From assembly GCA_964631955.1 (NCBI GenBank), contig CAZWBA010000013.1, positions 33,929-97,928 of the forward strand: a stretch of DNA of 64,000 nt, in the 5' to 3' direction. The position numbers and the translations under genes are program-made. Origin of the DNA: CAMLJR01 sp964631955. Its GTDB lineage: Bacteria > Pseudomonadota > Gammaproteobacteria > Pseudomonadales > CAMLJR01. Shown in pieces: positions 53,836 through 63,069 of this stretch. The notes beneath the pieces are model-generated. The model saw only the letters and a list, made by a program, of their open reading frames with translations. It made no database searches and was not told where the DNA came from. How positions within the stretch are numbered: the stretch's first letter is position 1; every line of letters starts with the position of its first letter.

Positions 53836-55230
53836 ATGAGCAAAGACATCGAGATCACTCCCGAAGATTTGGCGGAACCCCTGACCTATGGCACCGAGGC
53901 GTTTGTCTCGCGCGAATATGCCCAGGCCGAAGACGAATTGCTGTGGGGCAGGGTGTGGCAGATGGCTGCGCGCCTCGAAGACGTTCCCGAGATCGGCGAC
54001 TTCATCACCTACAACATCAAAGACGAATCGATCGTCATCATTCGCGTCGCCCCCGACAAGCTCAACGCGTTTTACAACGTCTGCCCGCATCGCGGTCGTC
54101 AGCTCGTCAACACGCCCGACAACGTCAATTGCGTGAAGGGCAAGAAGAAGAATTTCGTGTGCGGCTTCCACGGCTGGAACTTCAACCTCGACGGCGAGAA
54201 CACCTACATCCTCGACAAGCAGGACTGGAAAGGCGCGCTCGATGACAAGGAGCGCACCTGTCTGTCTCCCGTCAAAGTCGACACCTGGGGCGGCTGGATC
54301 TACATCAACATGGATCCGAACTGCGAACCGCTGCTGGAGTTTCTCGGCGAGGTCGACCGTATTCTCAGCCCGTTCCAGTTCGAAAAAATGCGCTACAAGT
54401 GGCGCCAGTGGGCGATCTACCCGTGCAACTGGAAGACCGCGATCGAAGCATTCATGGAGCCTTACCACGTAGCGGGCACTCACTCCCAGCTGCTGAAATA
54501 CGGTCAGTTCTACGCCTACAGCAAACCGTACGGTTATCACGGCGTCAGCGGTTTCGACGAGCGCGACAAGAGCCAGAAAACCAGCCAGAGCACCTCGGTG
54601 ACGCGCGCAGGTCTCGGCGATCCGCGCATTTCGACCTACGAACTGGCGCGCGAAAACTACGAGACGGTCAACTACGCCGCCTCGACCGAAACGCTAGTGA
54701 ATGCCGCTAAACGCCTGGTCGATGAACTGCCGGAAGGCACGCCGGTGCAGGAAGTGATGGCGCACTGGTTGAAATCGGCAAAAGCCGACGATGCGAAACG
54801 TGGCGTGATCTGGCCGAATATCACACCGGCTCAGCAATCCGAAGCGGGCCTGGCCTGGAGCCTGTTCCCGAATCAGACGATTTTGCAGGGCATTACCTTC
54901 GCGCTGTGCTATCGCACGCGCCCCTACGGCGATGATCCGAATAAATGCATTTTCGAATCGTATGCGCTCGAACGCTTTCCCGAAGGCGAAGAGCCGCAGG
55001 CCGAATGGGTTTACGCGGAACCGACCGCCGAGAAATGGGGCATGGTGCTGGCACAGGATTTCGCGAATATGGAATGGGTGCAGAAGGGCATGAAATCGCG
55101 CGGCTTCCGCGGCACGCTGCCCAACCCGCACCAGGAACAGAAAGTCACCAATTTCCACCGCGTGCTGGGGAAATTCATGGGCCGCGGCTCACCGCGCCTG
55201 CTCGACAAAAACGAACAAGATAAAAAGTAA
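53836..55230 (+). CDS. Rieske ring-hydroxylating oxygenase, large subunit (copy 3)
   Basis: This 464-residue oxygenase has Rieske ligands Cys83, His85, Cys109 and His112 (VCPHRG, CGFHGW) and the catalytic motif NWKTAIEAFMEPYHVAGTHSQ. It is paralogous to 32703 and shares its position directly after a BVMO. AGGAACGG precedes ATG 53836. No reductase or ferredoxin gene is in the window, so electrons must come from proteins encoded elsewhere. Confidence 0.9.
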   Translation: MSKDIEITPEDLAEPLTYGTEAFVSREYAQAEDELLWGRVWQMAARLEDVPEIGDFITYNIKDESIVIIRVAPDKLNAFYNVCPHRGRQLVNTPDNVNCVKGKKKNFVCGFHGWNFNLDGENTYILDKQDWKGALDDKERTCLSPVKVDTWGGWIYINMDPNCEPLLEFLGEVDRILSPFQFEKMRYKWRQWAIYPCNWKTAIEAFMEPYHVAGTHSQLLKYGQFYAYSKPYGYHGVSGFDERDKSQKTSQSTSVTRAGLGDPRISTYELARENYETVNYAASTETLVNAAKRLVDELPEGTPVQEVMAHWLKSAKADDAKRGVIWPNITPAQQSEAGLAWSLFPNQTILQGITFALCYRTRPYGDDPNKCIFESYALERFPEGEEPQAEWVYAEPTAEKWGMVLAQDFANMEWVQKGMKSRGFRGTLPNPHQEQKVTNFHRVLGKFMGRGSPRLLDKNEQDKK

Positions 55231-55268
55231 CGAACCGCTACTTTTGTCATTCATCAGAGAGAAACTTC

Positions 55269-57023
55269 ATGTCCGCCAACGTTCCCGTCTACGAGCGCAT
55301 CATCCATCTGCTGGAAGCCGAAGGCATCAATGCTTTGTTCGGTATTCCCGACCCAGGCTTCATTCACATGGCGATGGTGTGCGAGAAGCGCGGCTGGAAA
55401 GTCGTCGCTCCGCACCACGAGCAGAACGGCGCCTTCATGGCCGATGCCTGGTCGCGCATGACGGGCAAACCCGGCGTCTGCTTCGGCACGCAGGGCCCCG
55501 GCGTTTCCAACCTGGCTACCGCGATGATCGTGGCGAAGAAGGAAGGCTCGCCGACGATTTTCTTCGGCGGCAACCGTTCGCGTACCGCGAATCAACGCGC
55601 ACGTGTCGGTCGTATCCAGTACATGAATCAGCTCGATCACTTCAAGCCGCTGGTGAAATACGCGGCGATCATCGAAGAGCCCGATCAGGCCGACGAAATC
55701 ATTCGCGAAGCGATCCGTCAGTGCACCACCGGCAAGCCCGGCCCGGTCTACGTCGAATTGCCGCTGTCGGTCATTCATGAAACCTACAAGTGGCCACCCG
55801 TGCAGCCGCCCGAGAAATACCGCATGGTCGAACAGGCGGCCAGCGGCACCATGATCAGGAAAGCGGTCGAGCTGATCAAAGCCGCGAAGAATCCGGTGCT
55901 GCTGGTCGGCCAGGGCATGTTCACCTCGCGTTCGCACGCGTTGGTCGCGCAGCTTGCGGAAAAACTGGACTGCCCGATTCTGCAAACCTCCGGCTGCTCG
56001 ATGACCATCAAAGGTCAGGAAGACCGCACCTTCGCCTACGGCTTCTCGCCTGCTGGTCGTGCGGCGGCCAGCGAATCCGATCTGTGTATCGCCATCGGCA
56101 CCGAACTCGGCGAGCCCGTGCACATGGGTATCGGCCGTCACTGGGAAAAAGGCGATGCCAAGCGCAAGTGGGTTTATATCGAACGCGACGCTGCCGCCAT
56201 CGGCGTGAACCGTCCGATCGATGCGCCGCTGGTCGGCTGCATGCGCGACATCATTCCCCAGCTCATCGAAGCGCTGGGCGATTTCCAGCGCAAAGGCAGC
56301 GCCGAATTCGAAAGCTGGAAAGTGCAGCAGAAAGAATGGCGCGCCAAGCTGCTGACCGAAGTTCCGACCGGCGGCTCACCGGTGCATCCGGCGCGCCTGA
56401 TCGTTGAAGCGACGAAAGTCATTCCCGGCAACGCAATTTACGCGGCGGACGGCGGCTCCACCACCATCTACGGCTGGACTTACTCGCAATACAAACCGGA
56501 AGATCTGGTGTGGAACCAGAACACCGGTCACCTCGGCACCGGTCTGCCTTACGCCATCGGTGCAGCGCTGGCGACCGACGGCAAGCGTCCCGTGGTTTTC
56601 GTGACCGGCGATTCCTCGTTCATGTTCTCGCTGAACGAACTCGAAACCGCCGTGCGCAAGAAACTGCCGATCGTCACCGTCGTGGCCTGCGATTACGCGT
56701 GGGGTCTGGAAGTCGGCTGCTGGAAGAAACAGGTCGGCCCGGAATCGCCGGAGACCGAAGCACACTGGGGTAACTGGGTGCGTTTCGACAAAATCGCCGA
56801 AGGTTTCGGTGCGCAGGGGCATTACGTCGAGCGCGAGGAAGATATCGCTTCGACGGTCGCCGCCGCTATCGAATTCGCCATCGCCAACAAGAAGCCTGTG
56901 GTGATTCAGGTGCCGGTCGAGCCATACGCCAATGCCATGCACGCGCCGAACTACGAGGAATTCAAATCGTGGTACACGGATTTCAAAGCGGGCTACGGTG
57001 CCGAGGCAGAGGACGCCTACTGA
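55269..57023 (+). CDS. Thiamine-diphosphate-dependent enzyme, copy 2
   Basis: This 584-residue TPP enzyme is paralogous to the gene at 44622. Glu51 in HHEQNGAFMAD, GDSSF at 447-451 and CDYAWG at 474-479 mirror the variant motifs of copy 1, where GDG and NN are usual. GAGAGAAA precedes the ATG. It follows the Rieske gene and precedes an aldehyde dehydrogenase, the order expected if it releases an aldehyde from a 2-oxo acid or diketone. The actual reaction is not known. Confidence 0.82.
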   Translation: MSANVPVYERIIHLLEAEGINALFGIPDPGFIHMAMVCEKRGWKVVAPHHEQNGAFMADAWSRMTGKPGVCFGTQGPGVSNLATAMIVAKKEGSPTIFFGGNRSRTANQRARVGRIQYMNQLDHFKPLVKYAAIIEEPDQADEIIREAIRQCTTGKPGPVYVELPLSVIHETYKWPPVQPPEKYRMVEQAASGTMIRKAVELIKAAKNPVLLVGQGMFTSRSHALVAQLAEKLDCPILQTSGCSMTIKGQEDRTFAYGFSPAGRAAASESDLCIAIGTELGEPVHMGIGRHWEKGDAKRKWVYIERDAAAIGVNRPIDAPLVGCMRDIIPQLIEALGDFQRKGSAEFESWKVQQKEWRAKLLTEVPTGGSPVHPARLIVEATKVIPGNAIYAADGGSTTIYGWTYSQYKPEDLVWNQNTGHLGTGLPYAIGAALATDGKRPVVFVTGDSSFMFSLNELETAVRKKLPIVTVVACDYAWGLEVGCWKKQVGPESPETEAHWGNWVRFDKIAEGFGAQGHYVEREEDIASTVAAAIEFAIANKKPVVIQVPVEPYANAMHAPNYEEFKSWYTDFKAGYGAEAEDAY

Positions 57024-57117
57024 TACGTTACTGACGGTAAACGTTGCAATAACCACGCTGATCTTTAAGATGCGTGGCACGCTGCAGAAATATAAACGTG
57101 TTCTGAAATCAATCGAC

Positions 57118-57140
57118 AAGCCGGCGCATCCCGCCGGCTT
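57118..57140. terminator. Hairpin between the TPP enzyme and aldehyde dehydrogenase genes
   Basis: AAGCCGGCG pairs with CGCCGGCTT across a 5-base loop. There is no long T-run on the plus strand, so read-through into the aldehyde dehydrogenase gene may occur. Confidence 0.55.
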
Positions 57141-57215
57141 CGTACTTTCAAAAGGCTTCTTTTAAAAGACTTCTTTTAACCGATTTAGTAAGTCAAACGT
57201 TAAGGACGAGAAATC

Positions 57216-58640
57216 ATGCGCGAATATCTCAAGTTCTACGTCGATGGCCAGTGGGTCGATCCGATCGAATACAAAACCGTCAATCCGATCAACCCTGCGA
57301 CCGAAGAGCCGTCGGGCACGATCGCGCTCGGCGGTGCCGCCGATGTCGATCGCGCCGTGAAAGCCGCGCGCAAGGCCTTTAAAAACTGGTCGAAAACGAG
57401 CCGCTTCGAGCGCATCAGTGTGCTTGAGCGCGTTCTCGCCGAATATCAAAAGCGCACTGCCGATCTCGCGAAAGCCGTCACCGAGGAAATGGGCGCGCCG
57501 AAAGGTTTGGCCGGCGGTTTCCATATCGGCCTCGGCGCCGGCCATCTGCAGACGGCGATCGAAGTGCTGAAGGATTTCAAATTCGAGGAACAGCGCGGTG
57601 CCACCATGATCGTGAAAGATGCGATCGGTGTTGTCGGCATGATCACGCCGTGGAACTGGCCGATCAACCAGGTCACCGTGAAAGTATTCCCCGCGATTGC
57701 CGCAGGTTGCACCGTCGTGCTGAAACCGTCGCAGGAATCGCATTACTCCGCGGCAATCCTCGCGGAAATTTTCGACGCAGCGAAAGTACCCGCCGGCGTG
57801 TTCAACATGATCCAGGGCAAAGGCTCGGTGGTCGGCGATGCGATCGCGCGTCATCCCGATATCGATATGGTGTCGATCACGGGCTCCGAGGGCGCGGGCA
57901 TCGAAGTGGCGAAAGCGGCTGCGGATACCGTTAAACGCGTGTGTCAGGAGCTCGGTGGCAAGAGCGCGAATATCGTGTTGGACGATGCCGATTTCGCAAA
58001 AAATGTCGCGAAAGGCGTCACCGGCATGATGGTGAATTCGGGACAAACCTGCTCCGCGACATCGCGCATGCTGGTACCGAAAGCGCGTATGGACGAAGCG
58101 ATTCGCGTCGCGAAAGAAGCGGCTGCAACCGTAACGGTCGGCGATCCGAATACCGATGTGGCGATGGGGCCTGTGGTGTCGAAATCGCAATTCAATTCGA
58201 TTCAGGAATACATCAACAAAGGTATCGAAGAAGGTGCCACGCTCGTTGCAGGCGGTCCCGGTCGTCCCGACGGTTTAACCAAAGGTTTCTACGTGAAGCC
58301 GACCGTGTTCGGCAATGTCACCAATCAAATGGTGATCGCACGCGAAGAAATTTTCGGACCGGTACTCGTGATTATCGGTTACGACTCGGTTGAAGACGCG
58401 ATTGAAATTGCCAACGATTCGCCGTTCGGACTCGCAGGTAATGTCGCCGGCGCAGACTTGAATAAAGCGCGCGATGTGGCGAAGCAGATTCGCGCGGGCT
58501 GGGTATCGATCAACGACGGTTTTGATTTTCACGCCGCATTCGGCGGTTACAAAAAATCGGGTAACGGTCGCGAGTGGGGCGAGTTTGGTTTCCACGAATA
58601 TCTGGAAATCAAATCGCTGCTGGGTTATCAGCCGCAGTAA
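57216..58640 (+). CDS. NAD(P)-dependent aldehyde dehydrogenase
   Basis: This 474-residue enzyme oxidises an aldehyde to the acid. Features are the PWNWPINQ substrate-site segment, the Glu base in CQELGGKSANI, and the catalytic Cys in SGQTCSATSRM. The length is typical of ALDH superfamily members. It lies after the TPP enzyme gene and ends at a strong terminator. Co-occurrence with a TPP enzyme suggests removal of an aldehyde produced by decarboxylation, but the aldehyde is not identified. Confidence 0.93.
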   Translation: MREYLKFYVDGQWVDPIEYKTVNPINPATEEPSGTIALGGAADVDRAVKAARKAFKNWSKTSRFERISVLERVLAEYQKRTADLAKAVTEEMGAPKGLAGGFHIGLGAGHLQTAIEVLKDFKFEEQRGATMIVKDAIGVVGMITPWNWPINQVTVKVFPAIAAGCTVVLKPSQESHYSAAILAEIFDAAKVPAGVFNMIQGKGSVVGDAIARHPDIDMVSITGSEGAGIEVAKAAADTVKRVCQELGGKSANIVLDDADFAKNVAKGVTGMMVNSGQTCSATSRMLVPKARMDEAIRVAKEAAATVTVGDPNTDVAMGPVVSKSQFNSIQEYINKGIEEGATLVAGGPGRPDGLTKGFYVKPTVFGNVTNQMVIAREEIFGPVLVIIGYDSVEDAIEIANDSPFGLAGNVAGADLNKARDVAKQIRAGWVSINDGFDFHAAFGGYKKSGNGREWGEFGFHEYLEIKSLLGYQPQ

Positions 58641-58660
58641 AAAAATAGCGACGCACACAA

Positions 58661-58685
58661 AACCGCGCTTCGGCGCGGTTTTTTT
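58661..58685 (+). terminator. Strong rho-independent terminator (UUCG loop)
   Basis: AACCGCGC pairs with GCGCGGTT around a TTCG tetraloop, followed by T-rich sequence, 21 bases after the aldehyde dehydrogenase stop. Confidence 0.95.
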
Positions 58686-58864
58686 ATGTTCGGAAAAAAT
58701 CCTACTAATTATTCCGCACCACCAGGCTGCTGAGCAGCACGCAGTCAATGAGTCTGCATCATGCGGCGTTTGTTGCAGCGGTAAATAATTCGGTGAATGT
58801 TGCGGTGCTCAACGGTTTCTTGTTGAAGTCGGATGGGGATCAGGTATCGAATAAAGTTATTTAG

Positions 58865-59203
58865 CTACAAGCCTAATACCAACCTGAGTCCTTCATTTAC
58901 TTTCTGCATCACGACTTCATTCAACGTACGAACACGCTCCGTAAGCAGAGAGCGATCGATGGTAATCACTTGAGAAACATTAATCACAGAAGGCTTTGGC
59001 AAACCCGATTCGGTTTTATTGAGCCGAACATTTCCAGGCGCTTGAGCCAGCGCCATATTTGAAGTGACCACGGCGACAATAGCCGTGGAGATGCGACTTT
59101 CATTGAATGGATTTGATTGAATAACGAGAACGGGGCGTCTCAAACCGGGGCCTGAACCTACCGGCTCAGGCAATGTGACCCACCAGATTTCACCACGTTT
59201 CAT
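58865..59203 (-). CDS. MazF/PemK-family mRNA interferase toxin
   Basis: This 112-residue protein begins KRGEIWWVTLPEPVGSGPG, matching the MazF/PemK toxin fold, with RPVLVIQ and the later VINVSQVITIDRS segment that includes substrate-binding residues. MazF-type toxins cleave mRNA at short specific sites. The start overlaps the antitoxin gene by 14 bases. It is one of two toxin-antitoxin pairs in the window. Confidence 0.9.
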   Translation of the reverse strand: MKRGEIWWVTLPEPVGSGPGLRRPVLVIQSNPFNESRISTAIVAVVTSNMALAQAPGNVRLNKTESGLPKPSVINVSQVITIDRSLLTERVRTLNEVVMQKVNEGLRLVLGL

Positions 59204-59426
59204 CGCCCAGGACTCGCAATTGAGCCTGGACCAACTCCGGCTCTATCTCGGACGATTCATTACCGTAAACCTCGTTGAGTTTTGCAGTAATGACGGCGCC
59301 TCCGTGGGAGCCAAGATAGGCGGACAAGGCTTCCGCATAGAGCTGACTGCGAGGAACCTGGAGTTCCTGCGCCAAATGCTCGGCGGCTTTAAATAGGGGA
59401 TCTGGAATTGAGATGGCGATTTTCAT
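59190..59426 (-). CDS. Ribbon-helix-helix antitoxin of the MazF-type toxin
   Basis: This 78-residue protein has an N-terminal ribbon-helix-helix: KIAISIPDPLFKAAEHLAQE is the strand and first helix, and PRSQLYAEALSAYL the second. This DNA-binding fold is common in antitoxins paired with MazF-like toxins. ATG 59426 is taken; a TTG two codons upstream is possible. No clear ribosome-binding site is seen. Confidence 0.87.
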   Translation of the reverse strand: MKIAISIPDPLFKAAEHLAQELQVPRSQLYAEALSAYLGSHGGAVITAKLNEVYGNESSEIEPELVQAQLRVLGDETW

Positions 59427-59476
59427 GAACAAAAGGGTATCACCGCGGTATTACCGAGGCAAGCATGTCGCATAAA

Positions 59477-60079
59477 CTACTTCACCCGCATCTTCTCCAA
59501 CTTCCTCGCCAGCGTGCGCCGGTGCATGCCGAGGCGGCGGGCGGCTTCGGAAATGTTGAAGTTACACGCGGCGAGCACTTCGTGAATTTTTTCCCACTCA
59601 AGGGTTTTTATCGAAGTGGTGCGTTCGGTGAGCTCGACGGTGTCGTCGCCGCCGCTGCGGGCGAACGCCGCTTCGATATCGTCGCTGTTCGACGGTTTCA
59701 CTAAATAATGACAAGCGCCGAGTTTGACGGCTTCGACGGCGGTGTTAATGCTCGCGTAGCCCGTGAGCACGACGATGGGCATTTGTGCGTTGTGTGCATG
59801 TAGTGCTTTTACACAGGCCAGACCGGAATCGCCGCCCGCGAGTTTTAAATCGACGACGGCGTGGGTGGGCGAGAGTGTTTGTAAAATATTTTGTGTTTCG
59901 GCGAGATTGGTTGCGTTGTGCACGGTATAGCCGCGGCGTTCGAACGAGCGTTGCAGCGTGCGCGCAAAAATTGCGTCGTCTTCGACAATTAATAATTCGC
60001 GCGGCGTTTTGTTATTTATAGGTGATGTGTCGTTCGCATCCCCATCTTTTACATCTCCGTTTTTCAAATCAGAGCTCAT
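59477..60079 (-). CDS. regA: Response regulator of the RegA/PrrA/ActR type
   Basis: This 200-residue response regulator has a receiver domain (phosphoacceptor Asp77 in AVVDLKLAGG, acidic pair near residues 33-35) and a C-terminal Fis-type HTH, NISEAARRLGMHRRTLARKL. This is the RegA architecture, a redox-responsive regulator of respiration and electron-flow genes. Its start overlaps the end of the kinase gene by 11 bases, so the two are coupled. GAGGAA lies at fitting distance before ATG 60079; GTG 60088 is an alternative. Confidence 0.93.
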   Translation of the reverse strand: MSSDLKNGDVKDGDANDTSPINNKTPRELLIVEDDAIFARTLQRSFERRGYTVHNATNLAETQNILQTLSPTHAVVDLKLAGGDSGLACVKALHAHNAQMPIVVLTGYASINTAVEAVKLGACHYLVKPSNSDDIEAAFARSGGDDTVELTERTTSIKTLEWEKIHEVLAACNFNISEAARRLGMHRRTLARKLEKMRVK

Positions 60080-61379
60080 CGGCAACACTTTCCTCTAATG
60101 GCGGTTCGAGTGCGAGCATGGCGAGCGGCAGTCGTAAAGTGACGACAGCACCGCCCTGTTCGCGATTATGCGCGCTGATATTGCCGCCGAGTGCGCGCGA
60201 TACATTGAGCGCGAGAAATAATCCGAGACCGCTGCCAGGTCGGCCTTTAGTCGATTGATACGGGCGACCGAAATGTTCGAGCATCGGTGCGGCGAAACCG
60301 GGGCCGCGATCGAATACTTGCAGCAGTAAATCGTCGCCGTCACGCGTCGCTTCGAACATCACCCAATCGGGTGAGGCTTCGAGTGCGTTGTCGAGCACAT
60401 TGCAAAGTGTTTGCTTGAGTCCTTCGTCGAACACGATATTTAAATCGTCGGTGAAGCGTTTGAGGTAATCGAAATCTTTCACGGGTCGCGTCGCGCGCCA
60501 ATCCGCAATTAATTCATCGAGAAATTCATTGACGGTGGTGCGTTCGAGCGATTCGGCGCGCATTTCACCAGCGGACAATAGAATTCCGCTGACGATGGTT
60601 TTGCAGCGATCGAGCTGCAATTCCATATCGGATAACTCCTGCAGTAATTCCGGTTGCGCGGCGAATTGCGGCAGATGACGCCAATCGTTGAGGATCACCG
60701 ATAACGTTGCGAGCGGTGTGCCGAGTTCGTGTGCGGCGCCCGATGCGAGCAGACCCATGCGCACGATATGTTCTTCCTCCGCCGCGCGCTGACGCATCGC
60801 AGCGAGACGCGCATCGCGCCCGCGCAACATGCGACTGATGCGCGCAATAAAAGCAACCAGCAGCGCCGCGTTGAGCGCAAAACAAATCCACAAGCCCTGT
60901 AAATAATGATTGGCCGGAATGGCGACGGGACCGGGCCATTCGATCAGCGCCGCGACGCAAAGACTTGTTAGCAATGCCAGCGCACTGCTCGCCCAGGTGC
61001 GCAATAAAACCGCGCCGAGCACCACTTGCAGCAAATATAAATAGACGAAGGGATTGCCCGCGCCGCCGCTTAGATAAAGCTGCGCGGTGAGCGTGAACAC
61101 ATCGACGAGCAGCGAAATGAAAATCCACGATTGCGGTACTTCTTCGCGTCGCCACAGGAACATGCTCGCCAGATTGACGCCGATCAGTATCGCCAGCACC
61201 ACCGCCATCGGTTGCAGCGGCAGCGCCATATCGAACACGGTGGTGACGAAAATGATCGTCGCGATCTGCCCGCACACCGCAAACCAGCGCAGCTGAATGA
61301 GCGGGTGCATGCGCAGCAGATTGAAACCGGCGAGCGGGGCGGTGGTGATTTCGGCAGGGGAACTGGCTGCGGAGGACAT
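60069..61379 (-). CDS. regB: Redox-sensing histidine kinase RegB/PrrB
   Basis: This 436-residue kinase has six transmembrane helices in the N-terminal half, the RegB quinone-site motif GGAGNPF between helices, an H-box LASGAAHELGTPLATL, and the N and G boxes of an ATPase (GSGLGLFLALN). RegB senses the redox state of the quinone pool and phosphorylates RegA. ATG 61379 is taken because longer forms overlap the SURF1 gene. It lies eight bases after SURF1, in an operon with the terminal oxidase genes. Confidence 0.94.
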   Translation of the reverse strand: MSSAASSPAEITTAPLAGFNLLRMHPLIQLRWFAVCGQIATIIFVTTVFDMALPLQPMAVVLAILIGVNLASMFLWRREEVPQSWIFISLLVDVFTLTAQLYLSGGAGNPFVYLYLLQVVLGAVLLRTWASSALALLTSLCVAALIEWPGPVAIPANHYLQGLWICFALNAALLVAFIARISRMLRGRDARLAAMRQRAAEEEHIVRMGLLASGAAHELGTPLATLSVILNDWRHLPQFAAQPELLQELSDMELQLDRCKTIVSGILLSAGEMRAESLERTTVNEFLDELIADWRATRPVKDFDYLKRFTDDLNIVFDEGLKQTLCNVLDNALEASPDWVMFEATRDGDDLLLQVFDRGPGFAAPMLEHFGRPYQSTKGRPGSGLGLFLALNVSRALGGNISAHNREQGGAVVTLRLPLAMLALEPPLEESVADEL

Positions 61380-61387
61380 CGGCGTGC

Positions 61388-62182
61388 TTACAGTGAATGA
61401 CGAGCGCGCAGTTTCCGCTGTTCCGCCGCAAGTTGCCAGCCGGCCCACGCAACGAGCAGTGCGAGCGCGAACCAGGTCAGTGCGTAACTCAGATGCGAAT
61501 TGCGAAAATTGACGACGGTGAGCCCCGCGCGCGGCCACTCAGACGGCTCGTTAGAGACCTGCTCATCGACAAAATACGGTGCGACGTTATTCAGTCCGCG
61601 CGCACTCGCGATGGCATTCACATCGCGTGAATACCAGCGTTCGTTTGTCGCATCGCCGTCACTAGGAACATTACTGCGCAGAAACGCACCTTCGGGTTCG
61701 GATAATCGCAATAGACCGATGATTTCGGTTTCTGTATTTGCATGGTCATGATTCGAAAGCTCATCGCCTTTCCAATTCGCCGGAACCCAATTAGCCGGTG
61801 CAAAGCCGCGATTGATCAGCACGATATCACCGCTCGTTAATTGCAGCGGCGACAAAATCCAGAAGCCGCTGCCGAGTTCAGTGACCGCCTGCACGCGCGT
61901 GTCGCGGTCGGAAAGATAATGACCCTGCAAACGCACACGCCGATATTCATCGCGCTCGCGTGTGATATTCGACCAATCGGATTTTTCAGGTGGTGCGATG
62001 GGTTCAGCATGAATTCGTGCCTCGACGCGCTCGATCAAATCGACTTTCCAGGCGAGTCGTTGCAACTGCCAAATGCCGAGCGAAAGAAAGCCGGTGAAGC
62101 TGAGTGCGAGGATGAGTGAAAAAACGACAAGTGTTAAAGGGGAGAGTGGTTGTTTTCGATGATCCGAATTGTTGTCATTCAT
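61388..62182 (-). CDS. SURF1-family cytochrome oxidase assembly protein
   Basis: This 264-residue protein has two transmembrane helices flanking a periplasmic domain: an N-terminal helix near LVVFSLILALSFTG, the LGIWQLQRLAWK motif, and a C-terminal helix near SYALTWFALALLVAW. SURF1 helps insert haem into the catalytic subunit of haem-copper oxidases. Position between the kinase and the cyo genes supports a role with this oxidase. ATG 62182 is chosen over the ATG eight codons earlier. Confidence 0.92.
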   Translation of the reverse strand: MNDNNSDHRKQPLSPLTLVVFSLILALSFTGFLSLGIWQLQRLAWKVDLIERVEARIHAEPIAPPEKSDWSNITRERDEYRRVRLQGHYLSDRDTRVQAVTELGSGFWILSPLQLTSGDIVLINRGFAPANWVPANWKGDELSNHDHANTETEIIGLLRLSEPEGAFLRSNVPSDGDATNERWYSRDVNAIASARGLNNVAPYFVDEQVSNEPSEWPRAGLTVVNFRNSHLSYALTWFALALLVAWAGWQLAAEQRKLRARHSL

Positions 62183-62315
62183 CGAGCAACTCACTGTCGG
62201 ATACATTCATTGCCGCACTGGGAAATGAGACCAGATACTTTGCCATGATCTTCTTTCTAAGAATTTTGCAGTTAGTGATGCAGACCACGCCTAACAATCC
62301 CTTTGCTTGTTAGGT

Positions 62316-63035
62316 CTACTGCTGCACGGACTCAACGGAAAAGCTCATTTTGTATTTGAATAGCTGTACATCTGGAGCCCTTGAAACTGCCGTTAATAGC
62401 TCTTTAGAAATTTCACTGGCAATAACGATGCCTCTACAAGGGCTTTTACTCAAATTAACATCCACCCAGCCCATGTAATAAAGCAGCTGCCCGAGAACCT
62501 TGTTTCTGCCTTGCGAGAGCTTTAACTCAATGACTACGAATCTTCCATTTTTATCAGTGGCTAGAATATCAATTCTGCCACCCTCCACTGGAAACTCTAC
62601 GCCACTTCTCTCTTCTGATTTATATAATTTTAACCCCGGCTCAATGCGCCCTAAATCTTTGGCTAGAAAATCGCGAAGGTGTGATTCAAGGGCAAATTCA
62701 AAAGAGTCAATTTCTTCTTGAGTTGAAATTTCTTCTTCCGAAGAATCTCCCGCTAAATAGTTTTCGTAGTCTGCGGCTAAACCAAGAACGCGACGTATTC
62801 TTGAGGCGCCCCAACCGCTTTTTCCGACAGGCCAGTATTTCTCAATGAATTCGTCAAAAATATTGTGCTCTTGTAAAAGACGAACAATAAAGCCTCGCCG
62901 AACAGATGATGTGTAACTTCTGTCCCATTCAATTTCCATCTCTTTAATTTCGGCAACTTTCTCGGATAGCCCTTTACTAATTGCAAAAGCATAAGCTTCA
63001 CGCAGAGAAATTGTCTTTTGATCTTCTTGCAGCAT
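62316..63035 (-). CDS. NucS-like PD-(D/E)XK endonuclease-domain protein
   Basis: This 239-residue protein has a helical N-terminal half and a C-terminal nuclease domain with GRIDILATD, then VVIELKLSQG (Glu-x-Lys) and LGQLLYYMGWV, the D-ExK-Q set of the NucS/DUF91-like PD-(D/E)XK fold. NucS proteins act on branched or mismatched DNA; similar domains occur in defence systems. The gene is AT-rich and interrupts the cyoD-SURF1 junction, so it looks inserted. It has no obvious partner gene. Confidence 0.75.
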   Translation of the reverse strand: MLQEDQKTISLREAYAFAISKGLSEKVAEIKEMEIEWDRSYTSSVRRGFIVRLLQEHNIFDEFIEKYWPVGKSGWGASRIRRVLGLAADYENYLAGDSSEEEISTQEEIDSFEFALESHLRDFLAKDLGRIEPGLKLYKSEERSGVEFPVEGGRIDILATDKNGRFVVIELKLSQGRNKVLGQLLYYMGWVDVNLSKSPCRGIVIASEISKELLTAVSRAPDVQLFKYKMSFSVESVQQ

Positions 63036-63069
63036 TCAGGAATTCTCTTTATGAATCTAACTGACTACG

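Noticed and set aside
58748..58864. 38-codon ORF just before the MazF-type toxin stop
   Set aside because: No ribosome-binding site or recognisable motif; too short to support as a gene.
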